Assembly (NCBI GenBank): GCA_944472155.2
Contig: OX235277.1
Span: 13,650,804 to 13,714,803, forward strand
Source: Trichobilharzia szidati
Lineage: Eukaryota; Platyhelminthes; Trematoda; Strigeidida; Schistosomatidae
Direction: 5' to 3'
DNA length: 64,000 nucleotides
The notes under the pieces were generated by a model that saw nothing but the letters and a program-made list of their open reading frames with translations, was not told where the DNA came from and ran no database searches. The translations under genes were made by a program, and so were the position numbers. Below are positions 10,525 to 19,864 of this stretch, in pieces (the stretch's first letter is position 1; each line of letters begins with the position of its first letter).

Positions 10525-10935
10525 CTAGTGAATATTATGGGAAAATGATATTTCAATATTTTGCATCAAAAGTAGATCACAATTAAAACATACGCATGCA
10601 TGAGGGGGAGAGAATCAGAAATGCAGTAATTACGGGCAATAAATTTTCTCTCAACCAAAAATATCCCAAGACACCTATTTAAATACCACTCTGTGCCCAG
10701 AAAGGAACGAGTGAAATTTCAGTAATCGATTGGGAGCAAGACTTCATCGCAAAAGAATCATTCAATTTCGTCAACATCTTTGATTATTTACCTTTATCTG
10801 CTAGGGCCTACAAGTCTTCCTATTATTATTAAGTTTCACTGAAACATTTGCTTTGTCGTTGGTTTGCAATCCTTGTATTAAATATTTAGGTAATCACTTG
10901 CTTCCTCTCGAGTCGGAAAACGAAAACTTTTATGT
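10525..10935. other. No gene recognised
   Basis: AT-rich spacer between the Penelope fragment and the inverted repeat pair. Confidence 0.4.
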
Positions 10936-11094
10936 AGGATTTTATCATGAGCTGACACCAGTTAGAGGAAAACACTGAAAAACCTGAGAGTACTGGACAG
11001 CTGTTTCGTCCTAGTTTGAGGCTCTCCAACAGTATGCACCCACCAGGGTTAGACCACAGAACCTTCCAGTTACAAGGCGACCTCGTAAATCGGT
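10936..11094 (-). mobile_element. tRNA-like repeat, left arm of an inverted pair
   Basis: On the minus strand it carries GCCTTGTAAC and GGTTCTGTGGTCTAACCC-like tRNA-style blocks, then GGGTGCATACTG and GAGAGCCTCAAAC. The arm matches 11112-11270 in opposite orientation, with many substitutions. It starts with AGGATTTTATCATGAGCTG at 10936, which mirrors the end of the right arm. Interpreted as an old tRNA-derived SINE of a family different from the one at 565. Confidence 0.5.
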
Positions 11095-11111
11095 AGAAGT
11101 TAGAATTCATA

Positions 11112-11270
11112 GGTCATTGGATCGGGTCCCAGTGGCTGAATGGTCTTCTAGGTCGCCTTGTAACCAGAAGGTCCTAGGTTTGAAAACTTTGGGTGCGTAT
11201 TGCTGGAGAGTCTCAAACTTCCAGGTTTTCCAGTGGTTCTCTAACTGATTTCAGCTCATGATGAAATCCT
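11112..11270 (+). mobile_element. tRNA-like repeat, right arm of an inverted pair
   Basis: Plus-strand copy of the unit described at 10936. It has an A-box-like CAGTGGCTGAATGG, GGTCGCCTTGTAACCAGAAG and a B-box-like GGTCCTAGGTTTGAA, then GGGTGCGTATTGCTGGAGAG, and ends TTTCAGCTCATGATGAAATC. The two arms face each other head to head across a short centre near 11103, so the transcript could fold into a long imperfect hairpin. Confidence 0.5.
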
Positions 11271-11647
11271 CCATGCAATCAAACAAAATCCATAGAAAAC
11301 CAATAAATGGAAAACTTCCATTATGGAATGTAAATCAAGGTGACTTCAACATAAAAACATTTGCTGACTATAAAAAGGAAATACAATGCTCTACTAACAA
11401 TTTATTGATTGAAGTGATAGTAATAGGAATAATAAATACGATGAATTCTGTAAATAGGAGACAAGTTTTCATAGTTCGTAGCCGTATATCAAAGGATAAG
11501 ATGAGAAATTGTAGTTTGATCTCTTGTGTGAATATTACAAAGCAACAAACGATTATTAATAAGAATACCAGCGATAGAAATAGAATTATTCTAGTAAATA
11601 ATAAGACTTTTGAATGCTCTGAGGACACAGTCTTAACTCAAACGTAA
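11258..11647 (+). CDS. Orphan ORF, 129 codons, function unknown
   Basis: The longest plus-strand frame outside a recognisable element. It begins inside the right arm of the inverted repeat and stops 53 bases before the BEL/Pao LTR. The product is Lys/Asn/Ile-rich, starts near SMQSNKIHRKPINGK and ends SEDTVLTQT. It has one hydrophobic stretch (LIEVIVIGIINTM) and Cys residues at CSTNN, CSLISCV and ECSED. Nothing matches a known family by eye. A frame this long is uncommon by chance in such AT-rich DNA. It may be a remnant of an unrecognised element, a true small gene, or luck. No promoter or poly(A) signal stands out. Confidence 0.3.
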   Translation: MMKSSMQSNKIHRKPINGKLPLWNVNQGDFNIKTFADYKKEIQCSTNNLLIEVIVIGIINTMNSVNRRQVFIVRSRISKDKMRNCSLISCVNITKQQTIINKNTSDRNRIILVNNKTFECSEDTVLTQT

Positions 11648-11695
11648 ATTGACTAAATGTGTGAAGCATTTAGGACATTCTGATCGTAATATAAA

Positions 11696-11700
11696 ACTAG
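11696..11700. repeat. Left target-site duplication of the BEL/Pao element
   Basis: ACTAG immediately precedes the TG of the left LTR; an identical ACTAG at 14229-14233 follows the CA of the right LTR. A perfect 5-bp direct duplication is the expected integration footprint. Confidence 0.85.
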
Positions 11701-12291
11701 TGTAAGCGCAATATCGCTTGAAATTAAGTCACGCGTAGATATAGGCTATCCCGGTCCAGAACAAACAAGAATCCGGTCACTGTTTCTACGGTACTATTAT
11801 AAACAAATCAATTCATATATATACAACAAACCTTAACGGTTTCAAGAGTACAATACACAATGCTTAACAGAAAGCAAAGCACCGCTATCAGAGCGGAATA
11901 ACGTTAAAGCCAAAATTACGAACTAGCCGGATCAGACACGACCGTTCAGGTAAGCAGTCAGTAGAAGAATGAACCCAAATAAGAGATAGACAAAGCATAG
12001 GCACAAAGATAGAATTTAATTGGCTACTTAACCAATCAATAAATAAGATAAACTCAACAGAATAATACAAAATAAGACATGGGGCAGCAAAATAACAGTT
12101 CACAAAAACACTCTGATTGGGTCATGAGTTCAACTGTCTGACTAAAAGGATCGAAGTAAAAACACACATACACAGTTAATTAAACAAGGTGGGATAGACA
12201 CGTTGGGCATGGGTAATTGTGTTGCAACAATGCTAGGCTGATCCGGGACAGGTTGACTTGATTTAAGGATGGGAATGGAATTCATCTTACA
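11701..12291 (-). repeat. 3' LTR of the BEL/Pao element
   Basis: 591 bp, TG...CA ends, apparently identical to 13638-14228. The pol stop codon overlaps its inner edge: the minus-strand text GGGGCCGGTGTAAG puts TAA across the LTR start. It contains small hairpins (CCGCT...AGCGG near 11882-11898; AAACC...GGTTT near 11828-11842). Confidence 0.9.
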
Positions 12292-12329
12292 CCGGCCCCC
12301 AAAATCCGACTAGGATTTTATGAATCATG

Positions 12330-13499
12330 TTACACCGTATAACCCTCGTGCCCAGCTCTCTTATTGTTTCTGGATATAAGCAACCAAAGCCCTCTACTGC
12401 CTTTCTCAACGCGAAGTTCACACAGAAGGGTGATGAAGTTGCCCCCAAACGGATACGCTGTTATCTGAAACTCCTGCGGCTCTTCGTCTAGCAAACCATT
12501 TTTCCACCACAGAAATAGTAATGCTCGTCGATCGTCTAGTGGCACTTTCACTTGCATAAACATATCAGCTATGTCCGCGACTACAGCAATAGGCTTTTCT
12601 CGAAAGCGCAACAGAACACCAACAAGCTCGGTAATCGTATCAGGTCCTTCATATAGCTTATCGTTCAAAGAATAGCCTCTAAAGGTTGCGGCGCAATCTA
12701 GAACTATTCTCAGTTTATCTGGCTTTTTCGGTTTCTTTACGGGATGATGTGGAAGATACCACCTCGGTCGATAGTTGGCTGCTAGCTGCTCTAGGGGTAC
12801 CGGAAGGGCATAACCATTTTTTAACATCGTATTTATACCATCCACATATAGTGCTAAAAGGTTCTTGTCACGCGATAACCTCCATTTCAGACTGAGTAGC
12901 CGATTTATGGCAACCACATAATTATTGTCCGTTACCTTTGCTGGATCTTTCCATAGCAAGAGAATGATGTATTGCTCCTTTTCTAAGACGGTGCTTTGAG
13001 TAACCAACTCGATTGCCTTAGGATCTTCGATAGAAAATGAGTGTTCGTTTTCTTCAGTATCCCTAAACTCAGCTTCATATGGCCTTCTGATGTCGTCTTT
13101 GATACTCTCTTCGCTGATTCGAGCGTAATTGACAGTGTCTCTTTTAGTATTTCCAATGTTCCGTTTGTCGTCCACGGCTAACTTCACAAGCAGCTCGGCC
13201 ATTTCGACATCATGTCTAGCCTTTAGCAATTTTTCCTTCAACTCTAACTCCTGTCGAAGTTGTTTCTCCTTTAGCTGCGCCATTAGTAGCGACGACTTAG
13301 CACTAGTTACTCGCGATAATGATGGTTTCGAACTACTGACATGAGAGCCGGGGCACGAAAGGTTATAAACATGATCATTTATGCAAACGGGGACTTGCCG
13401 ACTCTCCGACTGCTGCTCCAAAATTAGCTTCCCTGATCTGGTTTGCATTGTTCCAAAGAAAAAATGTATTCTCAACAACGTTGCGTGCTGCCAATTCAC
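12330..13499 (-). CDS. Fused Gag-RT polyprotein of the BEL/Pao derivative
   Basis: A 389-codon frame; Met18 (MQTRSGKL) is a likely true start. Residues about 69-110 form a charged coiled-coil-like stretch (LKEKQLRQELELKEKLLKAR) like the N-terminal Gag of this group. From about 130-150 the text becomes pol-like: LWKDP (183-187), LPHHPVKKPKKPDKLRIV (249-266), DCAATFRGYSLNDKL (268-282), GPD (285-287), then VVADIADMFMQV (306-317) with the first catalytic RT Asp, and FLWW (329-332). BEL/Pao RTs share this order. A run of five C at 12442-12446 carries one base too many: in the next frame the conserved FGATSSPFC block appears, and the text runs to the LTR. The YVDD-type motif is absent, so no RT activity is expected. 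Gag and pol are joined in frame by deletion of gag's C-terminal part and protease. Confidence 0.85.
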   Translation of the reverse strand: MNWQHATLLRIHFFFGTMQTRSGKLILEQQSESRQVPVCINDHVYNLSCPGSHVSSSKPSLSRVTSAKSSLLMAQLKEKQLRQELELKEKLLKARHDVEMAELLVKLAVDDKRNIGNTKRDTVNYARISEESIKDDIRRPYEAEFRDTEENEHSFSIEDPKAIELVTQSTVLEKEQYIILLLWKDPAKVTDNNYVVAINRLLSLKWRLSRDKNLLALYVDGINTMLKNGYALPVPLEQLAANYRPRWYLPHHPVKKPKKPDKLRIVLDCAATFRGYSLNDKLYEGPDTITELVGVLLRFREKPIAVVADIADMFMQVKVPLDDRRALLFLWWKNGLLDEEPQEFQITAYPFGGNFITLLCELRVEKGSRGLWLLISRNNKRAGHEGYTV

Positions 13500-13516
13500 C
13501 AGTTTCTTCTGAATGA

Positions 13517-13585
13517 ACGTTCAGTACTGACCAGTTCAGTACGGGATTTTCTAACTGACGTTGAGTACTGACCAGTTCAGTACGG
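13517..13585. repeat. Two 28-bp direct repeats, each a hairpin, in the element leader
   Basis: 13517-13544 and 13558-13585 match at 27 of 28 positions. Each contains GTACTGA-CCAGT-TCAGTAC, a 7-bp perfect stem with a 5-base loop. They lie between the 5' LTR and the gag start, where retroelement RNAs keep packaging and dimerisation signals. That role here is inference. Confidence 0.8.
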
Positions 13586-13637
13586 TCTCTTCCGTCAAGG
13601 GCTGATCCGGATAACTTTAACTCTATACGTTAAGTAC

Positions 13638-14228
13638 TGTAAGCGCAATATCGCTTGAAATTAAGTCACGCGTAGATATAGGCTATCCCGGTCCAGAACA
13701 AACAAGAATCCGGTCACTGTTTCTACGGTACTATTATAAACAAATCAATTCATATATATACAACAAACCTTAACGGTTTCAAGAGTACAATACACAATGC
13801 TTAACAGAAAGCAAAGCACCGCTATCAGAGCGGAATAACGTTAAAGCCAAAATTACGAACTAGCCGGATCAGACACGACCGTTCAGGTAAGCAGTCAGTA
13901 GAAGAATGAACCCAAATAAGAGATAGACAAAGCATAGGCACAAAGATAGAATTTAATTGGCTACTTAACCAATCAATAAATAAGATAAACTCAACAGAAT
14001 AATACAAAATAAGACATGGGGCAGCAAAATAACAGTTCACAAAAACACTCTGATTGGGTCATGAGTTCAACTGTCTGACTAAAAGGATCGAAGTAAAAAC
14101 ACACATACACAGTTAATTAAACAAGGTGGGATAGACACGTTGGGCATGGGTAATTGTGTTGCAACAATGCTAGGCTGATCCGGGACAGGTTGACTTGATT
14201 TAAGGATGGGAATGGAATTCATCTTACA
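13638..14228 (-). repeat. 5' LTR of the BEL/Pao element
   Basis: 591 bp, apparently identical to 11701-12291. In element orientation the internal region begins GTACTTAACG directly after the LTR; no convincing tRNA primer-binding site (TGG...) was recognised there. A TATA-like TTTATAATAG occurs in the LTR on the minus strand. Confidence 0.9.
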
Positions 14229-14554
14229 ACTAGTATTGCTCATCACATCGTTTGGAATTTAGATTTGACATGCCAGGCATAGTATACCTAGCTGACATCA
14301 GGATTATTCATGTGACAAACGATTCTCTATCGCCTAGCTCCCTTTGATAGTTTCACAAGGAATCACTAGAGCATTGCAACATTCTCTATATTATCCTTGT
14401 GCACACAGGAATCAGCATGACACCGTATCCATCAAGTCATCTTGCACATTTTTTTATTCAAAATAACAATGTTGTCTTGGAGACGGCTGATGTTGTTCCA
14501 GTGTGTCTGAGGCTGTGAACATCTCAAAGCACATTAAACTCGAATGTATTCGAA
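14229..14554. other. Right target duplication, then no gene recognised
   Basis: Begins with the ACTAG duplication at 14229-14233. The rest is plain AT-rich host DNA. Confidence 0.6.
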
Positions 14555-14715
14555 TTGAAACCGCGATTAGGACGCTCGCTGACCATGCACATGTTCTGGG
14601 ATTCGATCCAGAGCCGACGCAAACCTGATATCAATGGTCGGCCTGCTAAATTTGGACTACCGATATCACATGCTGAAAATTTCGTCCGGTGTTCAATCAA
14701 GCTATAATAAAAAAG
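14555..14715 (+). mobile_element. tRNA-derived SINE, copy 2
   Basis: Plus-strand relative of the SINE at 565. It has GACGCTCGCTGACCATGCAC, a mutated B box (GGATTCGATCC), the ATGGTCGGCCTGC body block and TACCGATATCAC. Its tail is TGCTGAAAATTTCGTCC...CAATCAAGCTATAATAAAAA (14671-14714). The A-box half at the left end is degraded. The tail belongs to the set that resembles the LINE 3' end. Confidence 0.75.
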
Positions 14716-15100
14716 TGAATCGTTCAAATGCATAATAATTTATATACAGAAAAGAAAAGCGAGAGTGCACATATTTCTATGATACCATAGGGAATACAAA
14801 CTGAATAAAGGAAAGTCAACTTTTATTTCTGCTCCATACGAAATGAAAAGAGGAAATAAGCGTTTGATCTAAACACTTTACGAACTCAAAAATGTTGATT
14901 CCCTAATCTCTGAAGTTTTCCGTCAAATGGATAAGTTTTAGAAGTGTGTAAAATAAGAAGATTATTTTGCTTGCCTCATCGAAATAAAAAGATACACCTT
15001 TGTTTACAGAAAAAGATTTATTGAACACCTGCATCTGTGCTAAACTATTATTAACGCATTCCTAATTAGGCCCCAGTGAAATTTAATTTTGTCTATTCAG
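14716..15100. other. No gene recognised
   Basis: AT-rich spacer ending in a good acceptor (TTTTGTCTATTCAG). Confidence 0.4.
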
Positions 15101-15209
15101 TTTGTGTATCCTTCTTTTAATATTGTGCCGATTGTTACTGTTGACTTAACTCTGAACAATCTCTGGAATAATCGCTCTTTTAACCCTAATTTATATAATT
15201 CGTTACAAT
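15101..15209 (+). CDS. Candidate coding exon
   Basis: After an acceptor ending at 15100 a frame stays open to 15292. It begins FVYPSFNIVPIVTVDLTLNN and contains a potential N-glycosylation site (NRS). A usable donor (AAT/GTGAAG) lies at 15209/15210. The mix of residues looks protein-like, but no family is recognised. An open frame by chance is possible. Confidence 0.25.
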
Positions 15210-15730
15210 GTGAAGTCGAGTTGCCTTATTCTAATTATCATACTGTCGCGCAAAGCTTTTACAGACTACGAATCTTATTTTTTTTACATTAAATGTGATT
15301 TATCAATTTCATGAGTTATTTCAAAGAGTTCATATTCAAATATATTTCACCGAAATTCCTGATATTCTTGTATATTTTCCTCTAATGTCTCTTCTGTCAT
15401 CGTGTGATTCTGTTCGACTTCATACTACTCATCACCAGAAAGTATTATGATACTTTTATAACTGGTTCACCATGTCACTGCTCCGCAACCATAAGCAGTG
15501 TTTCCTATTGAAATTTATTTCACTTGATGCATAAATATGCTGCCTGATATGTAGTAATTATCATTATATAGCTAGACGTTATACATTATACATGCGTTGT
15601 AAGTGTTCCACTTCTTGTTCCAAATATCGTTTCTTCCGATGTCTTTTTTTATTTTTCTGGACATTCGCACACTGTTTAGCCTGATCATGGATCGCCCTTG
15701 ACATTGAAATTAGTTTGAAATTATTTATTA
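15210..15730. other. No gene recognised
   Basis: AT-rich spacer. Confidence 0.4.
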
Positions 15731-16360
15731 TTTTAATAAAGCAAGAACAACAGTGGTTTGTGCAGAATAATATGGTACCATCATTTATTTCGTCGGCTTC
15801 TCATCAGCTGCTTACAGCCTAAATAAATTGTGAGGTTTACGTACAGAAAAATTTTAACATACTTGCAAATTTTACATGTTGTCAGTTGACAGAAAGTTCC
15901 ACAATTAGTGAAAAGTGTTCAGAAAATTGTGCATATATAGTTTTTACACAGGCAGTTCAAGTCAGAATAAATGTATGCATACAATGGTAAGGGAGTTACG
16001 TAATAAAGACGAGAGGTGAGTAAGATGATGAGTAACTAATAAATTTGGTAATGATGTACTGAGTTCAAATCACGTCATAGAAACAAGAGAAAAGCAATAT
16101 TACAGATTATAAAAAAGAGGGCTGAGGTTAAAGACAAAGATTACGTAATCAGAGTAGAGAATAAAGACATCCAGTTACCATGACGAGGAAAGACTATTAA
16201 TTGCTTCTTTCTGAACACATAAATCTGGTTTGAAGCGTTTGATAGAAATTGCTTCGGCAAACTTGAGGAGAGTGGAGCTCCTGTGTCTATTGATAATTTT
16301 AAATAAATGATGGTGCCATATTATTCTGCACAAACCACTGTTGTTCTTGCTTCATTTAAA
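15731..16360 (-). mobile_element. Penelope-like element tail bounded by 60-bp inverted repeats
   Basis: 15731-15790 and 16301-16360 are inverted copies of one 60-bp sequence with three mismatches. Between them, next to the right arm, the minus strand encodes a Penelope C-terminus (16175-16300). The right arm is itself open in the same frame, so it belongs to the element. A third, diverged copy of the arm lies at 20226-20285. Penelope elements are known for terminal repeats in direct or inverted arrangement, so the arms may be such repeats. Two head-to-head fragments would look similar. Confidence 0.6.
16175..16300 (-). pseudogene. Penelope-like C-terminal tail fragment
   Basis: The minus-strand frame reads INRHRSSTLLKFAEAI, then RFKPDLCVQK, and closes with SLSSSW and a stop at 16175. 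The remnant at 29940-30110 has the matching text (LKPDLCIQK, SLTLSW). In Penelope proteins this type of segment follows the GIY-YIG domain. The RT and nuclease domains are absent here. Confidence 0.6.
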
Positions 16361-16779
16361 TTCATCAAGGGGGATAAATGCATGAAGTTTCTCAAGAATC
16401 GCCTCCCCGCAGAGTATTTAATATTTGTTTGTTGATTATTATTTTATTTGTTATTTCCTTTCAGGATGAATGATACTTTCTGCTTATATGTAAGAATATA
16501 CTTCACAGCCAGACCACAAGTGGTTGTTCAGGGGTAAAGTAGGAGGTACATTGTGGCAGTCGATACCGCGCAGGCTCGCTCAGGATCACAGCAAAAATTA
16601 TTACCATCCTACATTCACATTAACGAAGTATTCCTATAAGACCGATTCAGTGCAGGAACAGTGTATGGATGTGTCATTAGAGGACAATAGACTACACATC
16701 GGCCAACTCATTTATTAATAATGGACTGTGAAACAGTGATAGCAGAATGTACAGCTCATTATTGGATGATAATGATAGA
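16361..16779. other. No gene recognised
   Basis: Spacer of mixed composition. A 64-codon plus-strand frame (16524-16718) has no motif and might be degraded upstream sequence of the RTE copy. Confidence 0.4.
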
Positions 16780-18000
16780 CATTCGTTAGGCGAACACTTC
16801 GAGTGGTGAAAGAGAAAATGATTCAATGCAAAGACGGACAAGAGAAGGAGACGCTGAGTTCAACTTGCACAGCACTGGACAAAGAAGTGAAGAAGAGTGC
16901 CAAGAAGGACAAAAGACAATTCTACGACTATCTGGCTACTGAAGCTGAGAAGGCAGCAGGCAAAATGGACCTGAGGACACTATATCAGATAACCAAGTCT
17001 CTATCCGGGAAGAGATCAACACAAGTGAAACCTAAAAAGACAGCCAAGGGAACCCAATTACCAAGGAAGAAAGACAGATTAAACAATGGGCGGACCACTT
17101 CAAAGGACTCTTGAATCGACCACAACCTACAACCCGTCCAGTAATACCAACAACAGCACGTACACAACTGCAAGTGGACACCAATCCTCCAACGAAAGCT
17201 GAAGTCTTGAATGCAATCAAGCTGGAAGCACTGGAAGCGGACCCAGAGACGACAGCATATGTGCTGACTCCATTGTGGCGAAAGGTCTGGAAGGAGAGAG
17301 AGGTGCCTGCTGACTGGAGGAAAGGTTACCTTGTGAAACTACCAAAGAAGGGCGACTTAGGACTCTGCAAGAACTGGCGAGGAATCACGCTCCTGTCTAC
17401 GCCAAGTAAAATTCTGAGTCGCATCATCCTGGAGAGGATAAAGGACGCACTGGATACTGAACTTCAACCAGAAAAAGCTGGATTCAGGAAAGGCAAATCA
17501 TGTTTTCACCAACAAAATTCGGATTTTCAATTCAAACGTCAAGTCAATTCTTCTATACGTACGGATCAGAAACTCAGCGTGTCACAAAGAATATTTCCAA
17601 CAGCCTGTTGCAGACCTATATCAACAACTGTCGTCTTCGCTCTATACTGAAGATCAGATGGCCCTTGGAAAGAATCACCAACAAGAAACTATGGGAACAA
17701 ACAAAACAAGGATCAATCGCCAAACAAGTATGCAGGAAATAGTGGAGATGGATTGGACACTCGCTGAGGAGGCCGCTGGGTGACATCGCGCGTCAGGCCA
17801 TTGCTCGTGTGGAACCTCAAAGGGAAGCGGCGAGTGGGACGTCGAAGGGTGACATGGAGGAGATCGTGTGAAGAAGAGTTGAAACGGTATGGACTAACAT
17901 GGATGCAAAGGAAAAGTACAGCAGAAAACAGAAGCAAGTGGATGCCTGCAGTTGAAGTCCTATGTTCCACTAGGAACTCAAGGGAACAATAATAATATTA
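16780..18000 (+). mobile_element. RTE-clade LINE (SR2-like), internally deleted copy
   Basis: Plus-strand LINE carrying the linker and RT of an RTE-type ORF, then the typical RTE C-terminus, and ending near 18000 in an AATAATAATATT-like tail. A large internal deletion joins the RT 'fingers' (ending GFRKGKSC, about 17500) directly to the C-terminal part. Other RTE remnants in the window are at 23430-24180, 47500-47830 and 55085-55290. Confidence 0.82.
16803..17992 (+). pseudogene. RTE reverse transcriptase pseudogene
   Basis: Successive frames give the pre-RT linker (KSAKKDKRQFYDYLATEAEK, 16803-17114) and then the RT region (17111-17520) with WKEREVPADWRKGYL, LPKKGDLGLCKNWRGI and LLSTPSKILSRIILERI. 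After the deletion comes the C-terminal text (17500-17992): KIRWPLERITNKKLWEQTKQ, WRWIGH and KRRVGRRRVTWRRSCEEELK. The conserved GPDGI-type RT block is missing (text jumps from NAIK to ALEADPETTA). Frames shift near 17105 and 17565, and a stop interrupts the frame at 17740. The FxDFxxAFD and YADD catalytic blocks fall in the deletion. The copy is dead. Confidence 0.82.
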
Positions 18001-18066
18001 AATATCGCCCTCTGTCAATATCAATACACGATTAATAAGCATATTTAATAATAATTTAACAAAATA

Positions 18067-18400
18067 CATATTTATTCCTACCCATGTAGGACACACCAAT
18101 TGTACAAGCATGGACAAGTATTATTTAAGTCATACAAATTTATGTAAAGTTGGTTGAATTACATGGTTGCTGCCCTTTTGTCTTAAGTTTGTGGGAGCAA
18201 TCTATTAAGTAGAGATTAATTGGAGCACATCAAGGTATATATATATTGTCCTTAACTCAACAAAAAAATCCAAGTATATGTTGGAGGGATTACAAATACT
18301 CGAGAAAATAATAAAGCTTGAAGTCATTTACCCCGTATAACTTTGCATTTTCATCCTAAGTAACCCCAGAAGTGAATTGTACTCAATAAAGACTAAAAAT
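18067..18400 (+). repeat. Unclassified dispersed repeat family 2, copy 1
   Basis: Similar, in the same orientation, to 25415-25840. Shared landmarks are ATTTATTCCTA, GGACACACCA, TGTACAAGCATGGACAAG, ACATGGTTGCT, AAGTATATGTTGGA and AATAAAGCTTGAAGTC. This copy lacks about 100 bases present in the other (between the ATAACT block and the GTGAATT block). There is no coding capacity. It may be a non-autonomous element or LINE 3' sequence. Confidence 0.65.
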
Positions 18401-19864
18401 AGAAATAATTATTTATATTTTCTTATGGACGATTGTTTACGAAAAATGCATGCACGATCAGTTATTTTACAAATTACAAACGAGGATGTTTACAATTATT
18501 CAATTACACAAGATAAGCATAGGAAACGGTTATGGGATAATGAATGTAATGTCACTTTACACAGGCGATAACAATGGGAGCATCGCTATTGAAGAAATTT
18601 GATCGAAATACACGTCATATTTGATGAATGAGTCAGGGGAGATAGACATGGAAGGTAATTCAAAAACTGATAAAATTGCTTTGCAAAACCCTAGTTACTT
18701 CATCAATAAAAATGCTTATACCAATATTAACTGCCAAAGACTTATCACAGCAGTAAGTATTCAGTTAAACATACAAGAAAGCTCTGTTACAGCAATTGAT
18801 AACTTTCAGTCCGTATGCGGCCAGGAACCGGAATAACGGAGAATTAATCCATATAAAATAACAGTTGGAGTATGTAGGAGCTCGAAGTTATCCCCACGCG
18901 AGTAAGTGAGATTTCAAATGCAACCATCAGCATGTGTTCACTATTTCTTAAGTGACCAGAGATTTTGGCGCCGCACAGATAGTTTTTGGGAATTTGTATT
19001 GATATGAATGTATATTCCACAACTGTCATCTAGGATGCGTCACGGTAGAAGGTATTGGGTAATTCACGAGGCAGTTGTAGGATGTGTGACCAGCAATGGT
19101 TGCAGATCATCTGTCATTGTAAGTGGTCAAATATCTACATTCTTTATTCTCATTCAAAAATTCATGTCAGCTAAAATGGTGAGAGAAAAGAAGACAAACG
19201 ACAACAGCACAGAAGAGAGCACTTGGAGTCCTCATGGAGTGATTAATACCTATAAATATATATTCTGTGCAGTAACTAGGGTTATGTTGGTACACTAACT
19301 AAGTAACTAACTAACTAACTAGCCCTGTTATGCTAACTGTTATATTATGTGTGAACTAATAATAATGTCTGGTGTTGAAATGTTTACAATATGACATTTA
19401 TAAGAACCTGTTCTGATTGCTTGTACAATAATTGAACAATTTAAACTTTTGAAAAAGTACTAATTTGTGATACTTCAGGATTGTAATTTATAATATTACT
19501 GATCCTGCTTGTAAAAACGGCATGCATTTATTGTACATATATTGTACCTTAATCGTTTTGTACAAAAATTAGGATAATAACATATCTATCAATCGGGTAT
19601 TCGTAAATTTGCTTTTAGAACAACCTTTTATCATTTTTCGACAGCAGAAACTGTTCCGGTGTGTATCTAGGGTTTACAGCATCTCATTCTGAACGATAAA
19701 TATATATTGCAAATAAAAATCGATAGCATTTGGTTTGAAATTTTCAAATGATCAATGCGAATGTATGATAATATATACGTGTAGGAAAATGAAGTGAAGC
19801 ATATATATTTCAGTGTTTATCTAAGTAATACATTGATGAATGAAGCACGAACAGCAGTTTGACG
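18401..19864. other. No gene recognised; short (CTAA)n microsatellite
   Basis: About 1.4 kb of AT-rich sequence. At 19292-19321 there is a CTAA/GTAA tetranucleotide run (ACTAACTAAGTAACTAAC...). Small frames at 18621-18836 and 19008-19298 have no recognised motif. Confidence 0.4.

Larger units (their letters stand above)
11701..14228 (-). mobile_element. BEL/Pao (Sinbad-like) LTR retrotransposon, internally deleted
   Basis: A 2,528-bp element on the minus strand: 5' LTR 13638-14228, internal region 12292-13637, 3' LTR 11701-12291, flanked by ACTAG target duplications. The two 591-bp LTRs, TGTAAG...CTTACA, look identical on reading, so insertion is recent. The interior is only 1,346 bp, against several kilobases in a full BEL/Pao element. 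It keeps the start of gag, part of RT and the last codons of pol, so protease, RNase H and most of integrase are gone. Such a derivative needs proteins from a complete relative to move. Confidence 0.9.

Noticed and set aside
11888..12103. 71-codon minus-strand ORF, repeated identically at 13825-14040
   Set aside because: It lies inside both LTRs; identity reflects the duplicated LTR, not a gene.
17713..17970. 85-codon minus-strand ORF
   Set aside because: Antisense to the RTE C-terminus, whose plus-strand text matches known RTE blocks.
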